DNA of 64,000 nt from Trichosphaerium sp. ATCC 40318 (lineage: Eukaryota > Discosea > Flabellinia > Trichosidae). This document shows, piece after piece, positions 44,863 through 58,400 of this stretch. A program made the position numbers and the translations under genes. The DNA is taken from NCBI GenBank assembly GCA_038496445.1, contig JALMLS010000183.1, positions 62,001 through 126,000 of the forward strand, written 5' to 3'. The notes beneath the pieces were generated by a model. It was not told the DNA's origin and ran no database searches. It saw nothing but the letters and a program-made list of their open reading frames with translations. The stretch's first letter is position 1, and every line of letters starts with the position of its first letter.

Positions 44863-45835
44863 ATGGGCAACAAGACTACTTTATCGAGACAAGAGCAGGC
44901 TGCCTTTAAAAAAACTTACAGCTGTACACAATTTGAATAAACGTTGTTGAATGCACCTTAGTGCATAATTTAACGCGAAATCTACCCTTTTGTAGTTTTC
45001 TTGCTTTTTTTATGCTAATTTGCATCTTAGTACCGCGAGGGAAGTTTAAATCGATGGTAAAAGCGTTTAAACGAGAAGCAAAACAAAATAAGGGCAAGAT
45101 TACCCGAGAACAATTTTTAAACACCTATGCACGTCATGGTATCATGGATATTGAACTGGGTAATCAAGTATTCGATTCATTTGATAGAGACAAAAACGGG
45201 TACAAATCTTTTTTATGTATTCATTCGTCGTGAAACCTCTCCTATTCGTAGATTGAGCGTCGTAGACTCAAACGCCGGTTTTTCAATAACTACCAACTTT
45301 AAACCGTTTTACTCACAACTCTATAGACTTTTAGATATTCGAGAGTACTTATCACTTATGGGAGTTGCATATGGCGGTACTTTAGAGCAAAAATTAAAAG
45401 GTGTGAAAATAATTGCCAAAAGCCATTTTAAATACTTGCCACATACTAATTTTCCAATCAACAGCTTCTTTCGAAGTGTTTGATAAAGATGGTGATGGAG
45501 AATTGAGCAAAGACGAAATCCGTGATATCATAGTGATTATAATCAAACAAATTGAGAGAACAAGGCTAAGAGAGGGTTCATCCAACCCTTACATTACTGG
45601 AGAGACGCCAGTACGTACATCTAACAAATTTATGGACGCAACACGTTAGGATGTTAATGCATGTCCTATTATGGAATTATGACTTAATTATATTGCACGT
45701 GTAGGTTACAATCGACAAAGACGGACAAGCTAAAATTGAAAAGATGTTGAACGAAGTTTTTGATGTTGTTGACACAGATGGTAGTGGTACAATAGATGAG
45801 GATGAGTTCATAACCGGGTTCAAAAAACATGGAGG
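44863..45835 (+). CDS. EF-hand calcium sensor, probably N-myristoylated (NCS-like)
   Basis: Exon 1 from ATG 44863 encodes MGNKTTLSRQEQAAFKKTY, with Gly2 and a Lys/Ser context suitable for N-myristoylation. Spliced exons give FKREAKQNKGKITREQFLNT, FDSFDRDKNGLLDIREYL, ASFEVFDKDGDGELSKDEIR and FDVVDTDGSGTIDEDEFITG. Three EF-hand loops have full Ca ligands (DRDKNGLLDIRE, DKDGDGELSKDE, DTDGSGTIDEDE), while the N-terminal hand is degenerate, as in neuronal-calcium-sensor and calcineurin-B-like proteins. The last exon after 45835 is uncertain: a short exon ending near 45880 or a longer one to about 46000. Exons 1-2 are separated by a T-rich intron. Confidence 0.75.
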
Positions 45836-46092
45836 TATGTCACTTACACTCGCAGTTTAAATTTAGAAATGAACGACTGACACACTTGGATAGACGTATG
45901 TGAATTTTTTAATCAGTTTTAACCAACAACGCCTACTCCCCCAAACCCACACACTGTTTTCATCAAGATGTGAACTATTGTATTTGTAATATAGATTCAA
46001 TAAATACATTGTTTCGAACCAAAAGGTCTCAACTGTTTACTAGTGTGTCACTCAGTTTTGTTTATTATTTATTGACATTGACTTTGTTAGAG

Positions 46093-49000
46093 TTATGCTG
46101 TAACCAAGTTGAGTATTTCTTTTGAAACAAGGTTAACCTTGGTATTGGCGTTTGTTGAGTATGTTTTCAGTTGCGATTCAAAAGTCTGTGCTACACCACC
46201 ACGAATGGCTTTTTGACCATGAAGCAGTGTTCCAACTGCCACAAGGCAATTGTATAATATATCAGCATTCTGAGTATCGCTAGCAACTTGTCTCATTACC
46301 TGAAAAAGTTGATGGTTAATATCCAATTTTCTCATCTTAAACAATCTTGACAACAGAAAATAGACGTACAGTAAAGCTCGATGATATAAACCTAACTGAG
46401 ATACTATTATTGTTCATCTTTGACAACATTATAGCCATACTACGCCAAAATATTAGTCTGTTATGAGGTTTGTAATCAAAAAAAAAAACAAACTTTGGTA
46501 CAAGCCAAAATATGTGAACGTACTTTATCATACAAGTACTGAGCTGCGATAAAAGAGATCTTTTAGATTTTTCATTAGTGCAAAACATGCCAATTACAGC
46601 CTACATAACAACAACATTTTAGCAAAAAATAGTGAACAGTGCACGTGAGCAGTACTTTATCAATTGTCACTTCAATCAGTTTTCTAGATCCTTCAAAAGC
46701 AAGGGCGTTTGTCATAACTCTCAGTTTTAGAAGTTTTATAGGAAGTGAGTCATCTTTGAACTTGAGAAGAGCAGCAATCAAAGAATCTTTTTCATCGTTA
46801 AACTTTAGGCTACAAAGAATTTTGTTCGCTGTTTTGTTTACAAGAGCAGCACGAACCAAGTCCAGAGCTTTTTTTGAAATAAGTTTTAGAAACCACAGTA
46901 TATTTAGGAAGGTACCAGGAAACATTTTGTTTTGTGGCCAACTAGATATAATTTTTTGTAGAGGTTGAAGCATTGACATATTTACCGAATCATCAGACTC
47001 AATTGCTTTGACCAGTGCTTTCAATCCATTAAGTTCATCTTGAGATAACCTGAGTGCTGTATCTACCTAATACAATACATAAATTTAAAACCAAAAGATG
47101 GAAGGAATCAAGTACTTGTCCTTGGAATTGTACTAGCTTTGACATTATCGCTTGAAACTTTGTTGCTTTTTGTACAACATACTCCTTCTATGACCGATTA
47201 GATTTTGTTCAAGACAAACAAAGTGAATGTTAAATTTGGCAGCGAAGGATCTACGCACAACAGGAAAGTGACGGGGATTTGAGGCACTAGGACCATCTGT
47301 ACCACAAGTCATAATAGATCCACCAGCTGTAAAGGAATATTACTATACAAATTGGCACAAAACTGACGTACTAGAAAATTGCCATGAAGTAATATCATGC
47401 GCTACAATAACCCTTTAGTAATCCCATAATAACACAAAGGTGCGCTTACCTTGATTCAACCCGCCAGTACCAGCAGTGAATCCAACAAAGGCTTCTTTAG
47501 CACCAACACAAGCAGAGACATCAACCTAAGAATTGTTTTTGAATAAAGAGTTAAACATTTTCGGATTGTGTTGTACCTTAGCATGAACCACCAGTTTTTC
47601 GTTAAGGAATACTTGTAATACACCTCCTCCTGAAGATATTATTCTAACATTATGTAGTGCACCTCCATTAAGCTTTGGAATATCGCCACTGCAACCCAAA
47701 GAAAATTTATGATGTGAAGAATTAGGCTTATCTCTTCGTGTATGTATACTAACAAATAAAGTCTGTTAAAATAATTTCTAGTTGAGCCTTGCATTACCTA
47801 ATATGATTGCCACTAGGATCCTGGCAACGGTCCCATGTTTCGTATGTATCAAATTCAACAGCGACACTAGCACATATTATTAGCAGAACGTCACTTCTAG
47901 AATGTCCTTTACCTGTGTGGGATACCACCATATCCCATATCGCAACCACCACGACCTATTGCTCGAGCTGATTCATTTTGTATGACCTAATAACAGCCAT
48001 ACATTAGCAACAAACACTTGAATAAAAAAGGGGAATTCAAAAAAGTACAAAAGCAAATCCATCAGCGCCACTACCAGATATTTGTGCTGAAAAACAAACT
48101 ACAAATGGATCTGCGATATTAACAGCACTGCTTGACCAAGCAGCACCAACTTTATCATTCGCAGCTGGTGTTAATCTCAGTCTATCACCTACATGCATCT
48201 ATTAAACTTGAGCCTAACATCACTTCCCATACCAACAACGCGAGCATCACCAACACACGTAATTGAAGCGCTACTAAAAGAAGATACTTTGAAGACTTCT
48301 TTCGCTTGTTCCAGCTCTAAAGAAAATAAAATTAATCACGTGATGCTTGTCCCTTTCACTCTCTAGCCAGAAACGCACTTAGTTTTGCAATCTTTTCTAT
48401 AGCTTCCCCCATCTCTCCGCGCTGTTTTCTCCATGCTTCTGAACCAGAAACTCTTCCACCATAAGCACCTTGGTTCAAATGTGCATTTGCATTCGCTAAT
48501 TCTTCCAACTCAGCCAAACGCCTTGATGCCACAAACTGGCTTCGTGATTGTGGCATGTTTGCAAGATAAAATTGGTTGATTTGGGCAAGAGTATGTGTCA
48601 ACCACTCCTCTGAAACCTCAAGGAAAAAATGAGCAATTTCAAGAAACTAAAGAAAAAGGTACAAGATTTCTTCTTGACATCATTTCTGGAGCGCCATAGT
48701 TAGATACATATCTTCTTGTAACATCAACCACTTCTTCAGCTATACAATAATGCTATTTGAGGTGAATTATCATTGAAAATGATGCGTACAGGAAAACGCC
48801 AATACATAATTAAGTTTTTTTTTCCATCCCTTGTCATACAACAAGGCACAATCGTAACTTGCTTCACAAGAGTCACAGTGAATCCACCTCTTTTGATCAG
48901 TACTATAAACTTCTGTCCAGACATGATCAGACCAATCCCTAACATATCGAGCATCATAACCAAGTGCACGACAGCATAGCGTGAAGCTAAAAGAAAAAAT

Positions 49001-49768
49001 GTTAACTCAGATTTTGCCAAAAAGCAGCCTACCAATTGGCATACTCGCCACATCGTCCTTTTCGCGTCTGAAGCAGTTTCCCAGCTGTTCAAGTATAAGC
49101 CAAAAGGGTAGACTTTGATTCCATGTTTTAAAATAAAATCACGTGCGGTTGTTATAACGAGGGAAGCGAGTGACAGTTGGACACAATGTACATTTGTATA
49201 TTTCAACTCTACCAGCACCATGTTTCATGTCATCAGGTGTTGGTTGACCCATACCTAGTTGGTTTGTCTTGCCCTTTAATAACATACTCAGTAATCCACA
49301 ATAAAGACATGAGGATATTAGTCATTAGGTACCTGACAAAAGTGGCAAGGAGGGGCGTTGACCTTTGTTTCAGAAAAAATCAGTTTAACTTTTTTTTGAG
49401 AACATTGTCTTATTTTTGTTGAATAGTCTTTTTTTAAACGGCTTACCCATGTAAAAAACTCGTTTTTCCACCATTTTAACAACTGTACTATAAATTCGTC
49501 TTTTGCTGAAGGTAATTTATCATCATTCGCTTCAGCGCGTTTTCTTAGCTCATCTATGGGAATACAAGACAATGCTTGCGCCTAGAATCGATTTTGGTTA
49601 AAATAAATCTAAACCAACACAATTACGAACAAATTGCTTTCTACAACGCAACCACGCGTATTGCGTCGCATGAAGCTAATTTAAACAAAAAATCAAAATA
49701 CTCACCTGTAACACCTCATCTTCGTAAGCTAAGACTTGCATTCTACAATTCTCAATGATGCTCTTCAT
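46093..49768 (-). CDS. peptide:N-glycanase with L-type lectin and PUL domains
   Basis: The start is at 49768 ([20 protein letters not shown]). The transglutaminase-like core of cytosolic peptide:N-glycanase is complete: [38 protein letters not shown] (nucleophile Cys), [17 protein letters not shown] (His), [20 protein letters not shown] (Asp) and [13 protein letters not shown], then [11 protein letters not shown] and [18 protein letters not shown]. Next comes an L-type (legume-like) lectin domain: [67 protein letters not shown] and [22 protein letters not shown]-terminal PUL domain follows ([54 protein letters not shown]). The enzyme removes N-glycans from misfolded glycoproteins in ER-associated degradation. 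Animal NGLY1 instead has PUB and PAW domains. Confidence 0.85.
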
Positions 49769-50474
49769 TTTCACTGCTAATAAGTTCTATTTGATTGCGC
49801 CTTGGAAATGTTTTTTGTTATTATTAATACCCACAAATTTGAATTCAACTTATTTCAACGTTGTGTCACTCGTTTGTTGTCAGCCCACATTAGTCGAAAG
49901 TAGTGCCAACTATAGCAGAGATACGTGAAAATACAATCACGTGTTAAACGGATCAGTCCATTTGGGTTGATGGTAAGAGATGGCATGCGAATGCTCAACT
50001 TGAAGAACAATGTATGTGGTTCACTGAGTAACAACATGGCGAAAGTAAGGGCTGGCATGAAGATGGTGCAAGAATGGACATCGTGTTGGAGGATTTGTTA
50101 AAGCATTTGTACTTCTTTACTCTCGTCATGGAAGAATCATAGCACAGTAGTTTTGCTTACTTGTACAAAAACACAGCTGCAATTGTTCACAGTTTTCTCA
50201 CAGTTGTTGTTTGGCATACGCTAAGCATTTCATTCACATGATCGATAAAAGCGATTGTAACGCCCTCAGGACACAACGCTCAAAACTGCTTGAAATTTCG
50301 CTAAACTACGCAAGCCCATTTGCAGTGGCTTTGTGTCCTAGTGAATAAACCACCATAGAATTGTTGAAAGGAACTCACAATTTTAAAGGTGAAGGCCTTC
50401 TGTTGCCATAATTAGGCTTACAATACTATTGAATAAGCCTTTGGGCGCATACAAGATCACTTTTATAGCTTGTT
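49769..50474. other. divergent intergenic region
   Basis: This region separates the glycanase gene (minus) and the tetraspan gene (plus) and likely holds both promoters. A minus-strand open frame at 49855-50058 has no domain or splice support. CACGTG occurs near 49938. Confidence 0.4.
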
Positions 50475-52252
50475 ATGCTTGAACGCTATGAGAAAAAGGC
50501 GTCAACTTTTTATGTCAACTTTATTCAAAGTTTTCAAAACAGTTGTATATCTACGACCATGAGCGTTGGTGCCGTAGGTATTAAAAGAGATTACAGTGTA
50601 AGAGAAACAGGTAGTGCAGTAACTGTACCAGATGATCCAGTGGCCAAATTGCTGTACTATCTTGATTGCGCATTCTCCTGCGTCGCTGAGCAGATGCGAA
50701 ACGATTTACCAAAATTACAGGATTATTACAAATTAACTCGATCTGAAGTACGCCTATATCCTCTATATGTCTTTATTGGAGGCAAAGAAAATTCTGTTTG
50801 TCGAAGTATTTTTTTTTGAAATCACGTGACACGCTGACTCCCGACTTAAAACAAAATCTTATATTTTGTTAGATCGACACTGTTATAGAAGTTGCGCGGT
50901 ACATATCTCCAGATGTACTCTCAGGTATGCATTGAGTTGAGCGTTATTAGTTGTTTCTTACTCTCATTAAATCAGGAAAGATATTCCACAAAGTCCCATC
51001 GCATAACGAGGTGCTGCGAGGACGTTCGAACAAATTCTATGCCATCACAGAAGACCTTTCGATTTACGGAGGTACAAAAAAGTGATTTACATTTTATCGG
51101 CATTAAACCACAACTAGTTCACGTCAGCAAAGTCGGTGCCATTGAAGTTGGCGGTAAACAAACATCAGTAGTTAGTATTATGTTTCATACTACTGGTTGG
51201 TTAAACGAGAATTACTACACTCCTCTCAACCTACTAAACAGGTTAAAGAATGAGTTATAGAGCCTTTGTATTTATCTCCTTATATAGGCCTCCAGTTGAT
51301 GTCACAGTGAACATACACACTCCTTTAACACACAGAGCTAGTAGTAGAAGTAGCAATACCTTCCAAGTTGAAGACGACTGGCACAACCGAAGGCCAAAAG
51401 ATGAAGGATGTGCTGCATGTTGTAGAGGCTTTTGCTATACCATGTGGGTTGTCATTGTTGTAGTAGCCTTGATTGGCACTAATATGTTGCCAATGTACAT
51501 TCATCAAGAAGGAAACTCGCAATTTCCTTGGTCCAAAGCCCCAGTGCAATCATCAACGCACGTGAAAACCTCAAACTAACAATCTTGTGAACCTATGGTT
51601 TTTTTTTTCTTAAACTATTGGTAGAAACGCTACATGGGTCGGATACTTCAGTTTCCGATTCCTGCAAGAAGAACCACCCACGTTTTTGGACTATTTCCTT
51701 TTTCATCCACAGATGGGTACAGTCTACTTTAAATACAAGCCAATAAAGAAAGATGAACAAATACACGTTCGACTGCTGATTGGTGGTACTGGTGTCATAG
51801 CAGGTTCTGGAATGCAGTTACTATGTCTGTTATTCGGTCTGTGTTGTTGCTGTTCTAACAGACGTACGGACGTTTTTATATAGTCAAGAATTTGCGTTTA
51901 ACTGTTTTCATAGGAGGAGGCCTCACACTAGCGTTGTTGGGCTGGATATTCTTTGTTCTTGGACTGTATGTTATTTTTAAGTGCTATAAAACAAACTGAC
52001 TTACATTTCACTAGGGGAGTGTGGGCTGCCGCATTTCCTTATACCAGTGACTGGAGCGTGTTTCCGGGAAATGAGTTGATGAACCATTTGGGCATCGGTA
52101 CGCCTTTGTTTTTGTTCTCACGTGGACTCAAAAACCTAATTCTAAAAAATGAAATAGGCATGTATTGCGCACTTGGTAATGTTGGCGTCACATTTCTTTT
52201 TATAGTATTCGGATGTTGCTGTTGTCGTCAAAAGAAACGAAGTGCATACTAA
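50475..52252 (+). CDS. four-helix membrane protein with CCCC clusters, unknown family
   Basis: The translation probably begins at 50475 or at the in-frame ATG 50559 (MSVGAVGIKRDYSV). Exons encode a soluble part (LLYYLDCAFSCVAEQMRND, IDTVIEVARYISPDVLSGK, SKVGAIEVGGKQTSVVSIMF, PPVDVTVNIHTPLTHR) followed by four membrane helices. These are MWVVIVVVALIGTNMLPMYI; then, after a beta-rich loop (NATWVGYFSFRFLQEEPP), GVIAGSGMQLLCLLFGLCCC; then LTLALLGWIFFVLGL; and finally YCALGNVGVTFLFIVFGCCC with a basic tail. Helices 2 and 4 end in Cys clusters next to Arg/Lys, typical palmitoylation sites. I do not recognise the family; the order resembles TMEM43-type proteins only loosely. An AATAAA signal follows the stop directly. 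Confidence 0.65.
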
Positions 52253-52920
52253 GTTAATAATAAAACCCACACAACATTTTTTTGTTTTCTTTCTACCAAT
52301 TGGTTGATGATAAGGGTTTTTCGAACTACAGAACATGCCAATAGCAGACACTAAAACAAAGCGTTGTGACATCACTTTACCTGGAGAATCACACTAGTAT
52401 TTCCCCTTTAGCTCCATTTTTGAGATGGGAAAAAATACAATTGGAAAAGAAGGCCCAGGCACTACATGAGGCACATTAAAAGATAAGTCGCAATTTTGGT
52501 TCTACTAAGAATGTGTCGTATTAGTACAGTTATTTAGCAATTGTTCACATGTGTAGTGTATTCGTTCGTTAAGTGATAAACTAATAATGCACATGTCAGC
52601 GTATTCGTTCGCTAAGTTATTTCGCAATAACGCACATTGCGCATTCGCCAGCCCTGGAAGATAACTAATATGAATCCTCATTAAAAATTTGTCGGTTCGT
52701 CGACTTGTTAACAGTTACCAATCTCTACGAGATATCATGTTAGCTACACAATAAGCTCACATAACGTTAGCCATTGGGTAGGTAACGCAAACTTATTATT
52801 GTGGAGATCAATGAAACAGTCTAGTGCAGTACCCAAATAAAAATAGATTTTCTGAACAGTGCACACGTGATATGTGAGTTAGCAAGCAAACAAATATCAA
52901 AACACATCAGATACAACAAC
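52253..52920. other. intergenic with an imperfect direct repeat
   Basis: No gene is supported. At about 52530-52660 a ~50-bp motif containing GTATTCGTTCGTTAAGT / GTATTCGTTCGCTAAGT occurs twice in tandem with CACATGT sequences between. Confidence 0.45.
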
Positions 52921-54931
52921 ATGAACACGCACTTGGTCATTCTTTTGAGTCTATTAGGGATTTCTCTTTGTCAAATCGTATCGTTAAGCAAAGCTGACTC
53001 TGGTCTATGTCAGGTACTGTCACAACCACATTAACAAATTCGTCATAGTGTTTTAGCACTAATTTGTTATTAGGCGAACACAGGTCTGCCACTTCGTTCT
53101 GTACAACAAAATAAGTGCACAACCATTCTTGATGGCTACTATAAGCTTTACTGTCATGGTAGAAAAGTAAACTCGTTTTTGGGGTTTTCAAAAATACCAC
53201 GTGGTAGTCTAACTGGTTTTTCACTTTTAGGTAATCGCAAACCGTTACACCACTTCTGATTGTAGCGACACGCCCCGTATTACCGTTCAGTATGGAACGT
53301 TCTGCATGTACGCCAACAATACTGTGTTTTTCGTTTAACGCCAACAGTAGTGATCACTTTGGAACCAATATTCGTGGTGTCTGTAAAGGACGTACGCACA
53401 TCCATTTTTCTTTTGATAGTCGTTAACAGTGTACCTTGTAGACGTAGACGCTAGCCTTCTTCCATCCAATGTCGTAAAACAGCAACTAGTGAAACGCAGC
53501 TCAGAACAATCATGTGACTACGACTTTCTACCATCACTTATTCGTCAGGCCTTTGAGACAACCCCACAAGACGTACAACAAGATCTGAAGCTGACTATGG
53601 TTATTCTAATGCTTATATTTATTAGTGGCCCGCTAACTCTGCTTGTCCGAATACTGGCGGCCAGACCTGTTGTAAGGAATCTACATTGACGGCTATCAAT
53701 GCAATATTCTCTACGAGCAGGTTCACCTTGAGTTTCGCTGGTAAGACATTAAAGCTAAACTACAAAGGCTAACAACTTTGCTACAGTTAATGTAATAGAT
53801 GCAGCTTTGAGTAAATTGGATACAGCTCTCTCAGCTTTTTTGAAAGCAACATCAGACGGAACTACAATTCCTGGGGGGAGAGCAATACCATCTGACGTTG
53901 GCACATGCGCGAAAGGTACAAATACAACACAATTCTGAACGCATTTTAATAACCTCCTTTGTGACAGATTTCATTCTTGAGTTTGCTACAGGAAGCGCAC
54001 AATTGACCTCTAATAGCCTTAAGTGCGTATCAGGATTAACTGCGTTCGCTGTAAGTACCCAAATTGATCATCATGTTGAGTCCTTACCTTTTCTCTAGGG
54101 TGGTGCTCTTTGCTATGCATGTGACTCTGACCCTAGCCGGTTTATATCTCAAGGGAACGTAATTTCTATGGCCACTGCAACTTGTACAGATGTTGCTTCT
54201 TGTACGTCAACTAGACCACATATAGTCAACAATGCTAATCTACAAGTTAGTGTGTACACCATGGCTTGATGGCTTCCGTGATTTGGCTATAAAAATAGGA
54301 AATTGTGGACCTGCTATTATTACATTTTTAGATGGCTTAACGTTACCTATCACCGTCAAGAACCTTCTCAAATTGGATGACGTAAAAGATGCGCTGCAAC
54401 CAATCAGTACGCATTCTAGAAAACATGACAAAAAAAAAAGTGAGTTAACAACCAAGTAGTCGATGTTGCAAAGGATATTTGCTCAAATGAACAGGAATGT
54501 TCCAAATTCATATGTGACACAATGATTAACAAACTAGTCCCTTCATTCCCCTTCTTCAAAGATAAGATCGATGCTGGCCTTCAAAAGCTCAACATCCAAA
54601 ACCCAAGCGATGGTCTCACAGCAACAATCAGTTTTACAGCTACAGGCACGTGACCGAAATGAATCACCTTCAGAAATGTACTAAAGTTTCATTTTTAGGA
54701 TATGATGCATTTGCAGTGGGTCGTGCGTACTCGGGTGACTTTACTGGAACCGAGCCAGTTCCAGAACTTCCAGTAATAGACCTCCCTACGCGTGGCATTG
54801 CGCCTGCAAACGCTCCACCAACAGACAATTCTACACCATCAGACGGTTCTACACCATCTCAAACTTCTAGTTGTTCTATTTTGACAACATCCCTGCTTGC
54901 TCTCCTTGTATTGCTCTTCTTTGTACACTAA
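52921..54931 (+). CDS. secreted Cys-rich protein with GPI-type C terminus, unknown family
   Basis: Signal peptide at 52921 (NTHLVILLSLLGISLCQIVS). Spliced segments include NKCTTILDGYYKLYCHG, TTSDCSDTPRITVQYGTFC, VDVDASLLPSNVVKQQLV, SEQSCDYDFLPSLIRQAF, NSACPNTGGQTCCKESTLTA, NVIDAALSKLDTALSAFLKA, NSLKCVSGLTAFAGGALCYA, GFRDLAIKIGNCGPAIITF, DVAKDICSNEQECSKFICDT and YDAFAVGRAYSGDFTGTEPV. A Ser/Thr/Pro linker (PPTDNSTPSDGSTPSQTS) and a hydrophobic end (SLLALLVLLFFVH) indicate a GPI anchor. Many paired cysteines suggest a disulfide-rich surface protein. One internal intron may be only 26 nt (GTTATT..TTATTAG, near 53600). Some joins in the 53.2-53.45 kb part are provisional. Confidence 0.65.
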
Positions 54932-55496
54932 AGAGGCGTAACAACACATCTTAAACCGTGTTAAAAATACAGGTGAACTTTCTTATAATGGCGTAATTAT
55001 TGTGTTCTCTTTTTGTACCCAATTGTACTCTTTATTGCTACGCCAAATTGAAAGGGTTTCTTGTTTGTTTGTGTACACATTTTTGGAGGCTATAAAGCAA
55101 GTTTTTCGGAATATCAGACCTTTTGTCAAAGTTTGCAATTAAATATTTGTTTTGCGTTTACTACTCCAACTTTACGTAATGCGCACGCGCCACGCCGAAT
55201 TTGAAATTTCTACACTTGTATCCCTATTATTGCGCGGAAAGAACTCTAAGTATGTCACCGCTCATCGTGCAACGAAACGTTGGTAGAAATGGAGTTCTTT
55301 GGTCGTTTTTTGGAGTAGGTTTTTGGTTGAAAGCAAAAACCACCAGAATAACTACACGCTACTATGTACACACTTTAAATGTTTTCGGCCTACCGAGCTA
55401 AGCCATTTTAGTTTTTTAGTTTAATACTAAATAAATTTGCCATTAACTACAAACTGAATAAGCACCTCTAGCAACTTCATTGTATTATCATCTTCA
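54932..55496. other. intergenic, no supported gene
   Basis: Spacer between two plus-strand surface-protein genes, with no domain, RNA gene or repeat recognised. Confidence 0.4.
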
Positions 55497-58400
55497 ATGC
55501 AAAGTAGCTCACCATACGCAATGGCGTACTCGTGTGCAGTTATCCTATTTATTACAGTGTTTGCAACTGTCGCAAATGCAACACAAAGCTGCCCTGATCA
55601 TCATACGCTAACAACAGTTACCTGGGACGAAAACAACTTCGCAGCTGGTCTTATTATCAGCGATCAATACGAACAGTCTCATCACTTTACTGGCGAATCA
55701 TTTGGTACGTTTCTTTTTTAGAAGCGTCTAGTTTTTCTTCTTGCAACTATAAACTCAACAAGTAATCCTTAAAAGAGAGAAAACAACACAACCTAAACGT
55801 GGTATTCAAATCCTTCTTGAAGGAGGAAAAAACAAAAAAAAAAAATTGTGTTCGTTTTGCAACAAATTGTTTTCAAACTTTCCATTTTCAATTTCAGACT
55901 TTGGTTTTTTTTAAAAAAGGTTGTTTATTAATTGTTTGTTTTGTATAGACCAAAGTGATCACCCTCTAATGTTGTTCGATTCTGAAAACCCAACTGGCGG
56001 TGACTGGGATCTTGGTACGCCGAATAACCGATATTCAGGCCCTGGTGTCGGAAGCGGTGGTAGGTCTAACAGGTACGCAGTTTTCCGATTCAAATTGAAA
56101 TTCCAGCACAAAAGTATCGTCACTGATTAGTTTTTAGAGTCCCCTTGGGAAACTTGCTCATCATATCAGCTGATGGAAGCACACAAGATCCAAACGACCA
56201 CGGTGTACGTACAATCTAATTTTACCTTGAATGTTGCGCAGTTTTTTCACTTTTTTTTCTTATTTTTCTTGTGTTTTAATTTTTGACTTAGAGCGGTGGT
56301 CACTTTAACCTATACTTCGACAAAACCGTAAAGATTCTAACCATGGTTGTTGTTGATGCTGATAAGAACGAAGAGATTGAAGCCGAATTATACGATAAAT
56401 CAGGCAACAGAATTACTACAGTTGATGCTGACGATTTGGGTGGTAACAGTGTACAAACATTGGAAATCTACACATCCAACGTTCGAAGAATGAAAGTCGG
56501 AGCCACGAATTCTTTCGGTATTGACACTATCAAATATTGTGTACCAGACTACTGTCAGCTTCGTACCCAAACACAAGGTGGATGGGGTAATACCTGTAAT
56601 GGAAATAACCCTGGATGCTACAGAGATGAGATGTTCGGAAGCTGCTTTGCATCAGGACTTGTTGTTGGTAGCAACTCTGGATACACCTTGAAACTCACAA
56701 GCGCTGCTGCTGTTAGAAACTTTCTTCCTGCAGGTGGTCCATCAAAGGCACTGTACGTTCAAGTGTAATACATACTGACAAACAACTAAATGTCTTCTTA
56801 CTTAGAACGCAAAACCTTGTGAATCCAAACAACTACAAAAACAATTTGGCCGCACAAACTGTAGCTTTGACGCTCAGTGTAACTTTTGATTTGTGTGATT
56901 CAGGTTTTGGTGACGATAGCTCCAACTTGGAAGACTCTGTCGTAATAAGCGGAGATTGCGCTGGTATGACAGTCAGGCAAGTCCTCGACGAAGCCAACGC
57001 TGTACTCGGTACGCTTACTTTATGTCAATTGGCTGTAACCTAACTCTTTCACCTCTAGGCGGTGCAGGAACAATGAGTGCATCCACTATTAAGGGCTGTG
57101 CTGACTTGATAAATAACAATTATGTAGACGGTACAACCAACAACCACGACCTAGACTGTGATGCCCCTACCATCCCACCAACGACAATGCCACCAACGAC
57201 AGCTCCACCAACGACAATGCCTCCTACTACAATGCCTCCAACAACAGCTCCACCAACGACAATGCCACCAACTACATTGCCACCTACTACAGCTCCTCCT
57301 ACGACATTGCCTCCAACAACATTGCCACCAACTACAATGCCACCTACTACAGCTCCTCCTACGACAATGCCTCCTACTACATTGCCACCAACTACATTGC
57401 CTCCAACAACAGCTCCACCAACGACAATGCCACCAACTACAGCTCCACCAACGACAATGCCTCCTACTACAATGCCTCCAACAACAGCTCCACCAACGAC
57501 AATGCCACCTACTACATTGCCACCTACTACAGCTCCTCCTACGACATTGCCTCCAACAACATTGCCTCCTACTACATTGCCTCCTACTACAGCTCCTCCA
57601 ACGACAATGCCACCAACTACAATGCCTCCAACAACAGCTCCTCCTACGACAATACCGCCAACAACATTGCCGCCTACGACATTGCCTCCAACTACAATGC
57701 CACCTACTACAGCTCCTCCTACGACATTGCCGCCAACAACATTGCCACCTACTACATTGCCTCCTACTACAGCTCCTCCTACGACAATGCCTCCAACAAC
57801 ACTACCACCTACGACATTGCCTCCAACAACAACGGCACCAACTACTGTACCTACAGATGCACCTACTGTATCACCAACAGTACCAAGCACATGTCCAAAT
57901 GGATCGATAGCTGTGATGATCACATTTGATGATCTGAATCGCGTCGCTGGAGACATTGTTACAGATCAGTACTCTCCAAACTTTCTGACATTTGTATCAA
58001 CCGGCTCAGACCAACTGATAGTCGAGGATTCAAGCAATCCACAACTCAGCCCTAACTTTGCAACACCTGGCTTCGGACCAAACAACGGGTACGTATTCGT
58101 AGTGTTTATTCTTTTTTGCCTATATTCTGACTGCCCTGTAGTGTTGGCCTCAACAATGTTCTCACTTTGACCAACGCTGGTTCAGCCAGTACAGGATCAT
58201 ACCAACTCAGATTTTCAGAACCAGTGCTATTCCAAGCCATCTCTGTTATTGATATTGATCTTGAACAAACGTGGACAATTTCCTTCTTTGACAGCGACGA
58301 TACCATTATTGCGACCATCCCTGCTCTAGAATTTGGTGAAAACAGCTTCCAGCGTATTGAACTTTTCAACGCTGTTAATGTGTCCTATGCCATAATAGAG

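Noticed and set aside
57120-57956. Minus-strand 278-codon Gly/Val-rich frame and a second plus frame (Gln/Leu/His-rich)
   Set aside because: Both are shadows of the PPTT array in the surface-protein gene. The PPTT frame continues into spliced ectodomain exons on both sides.
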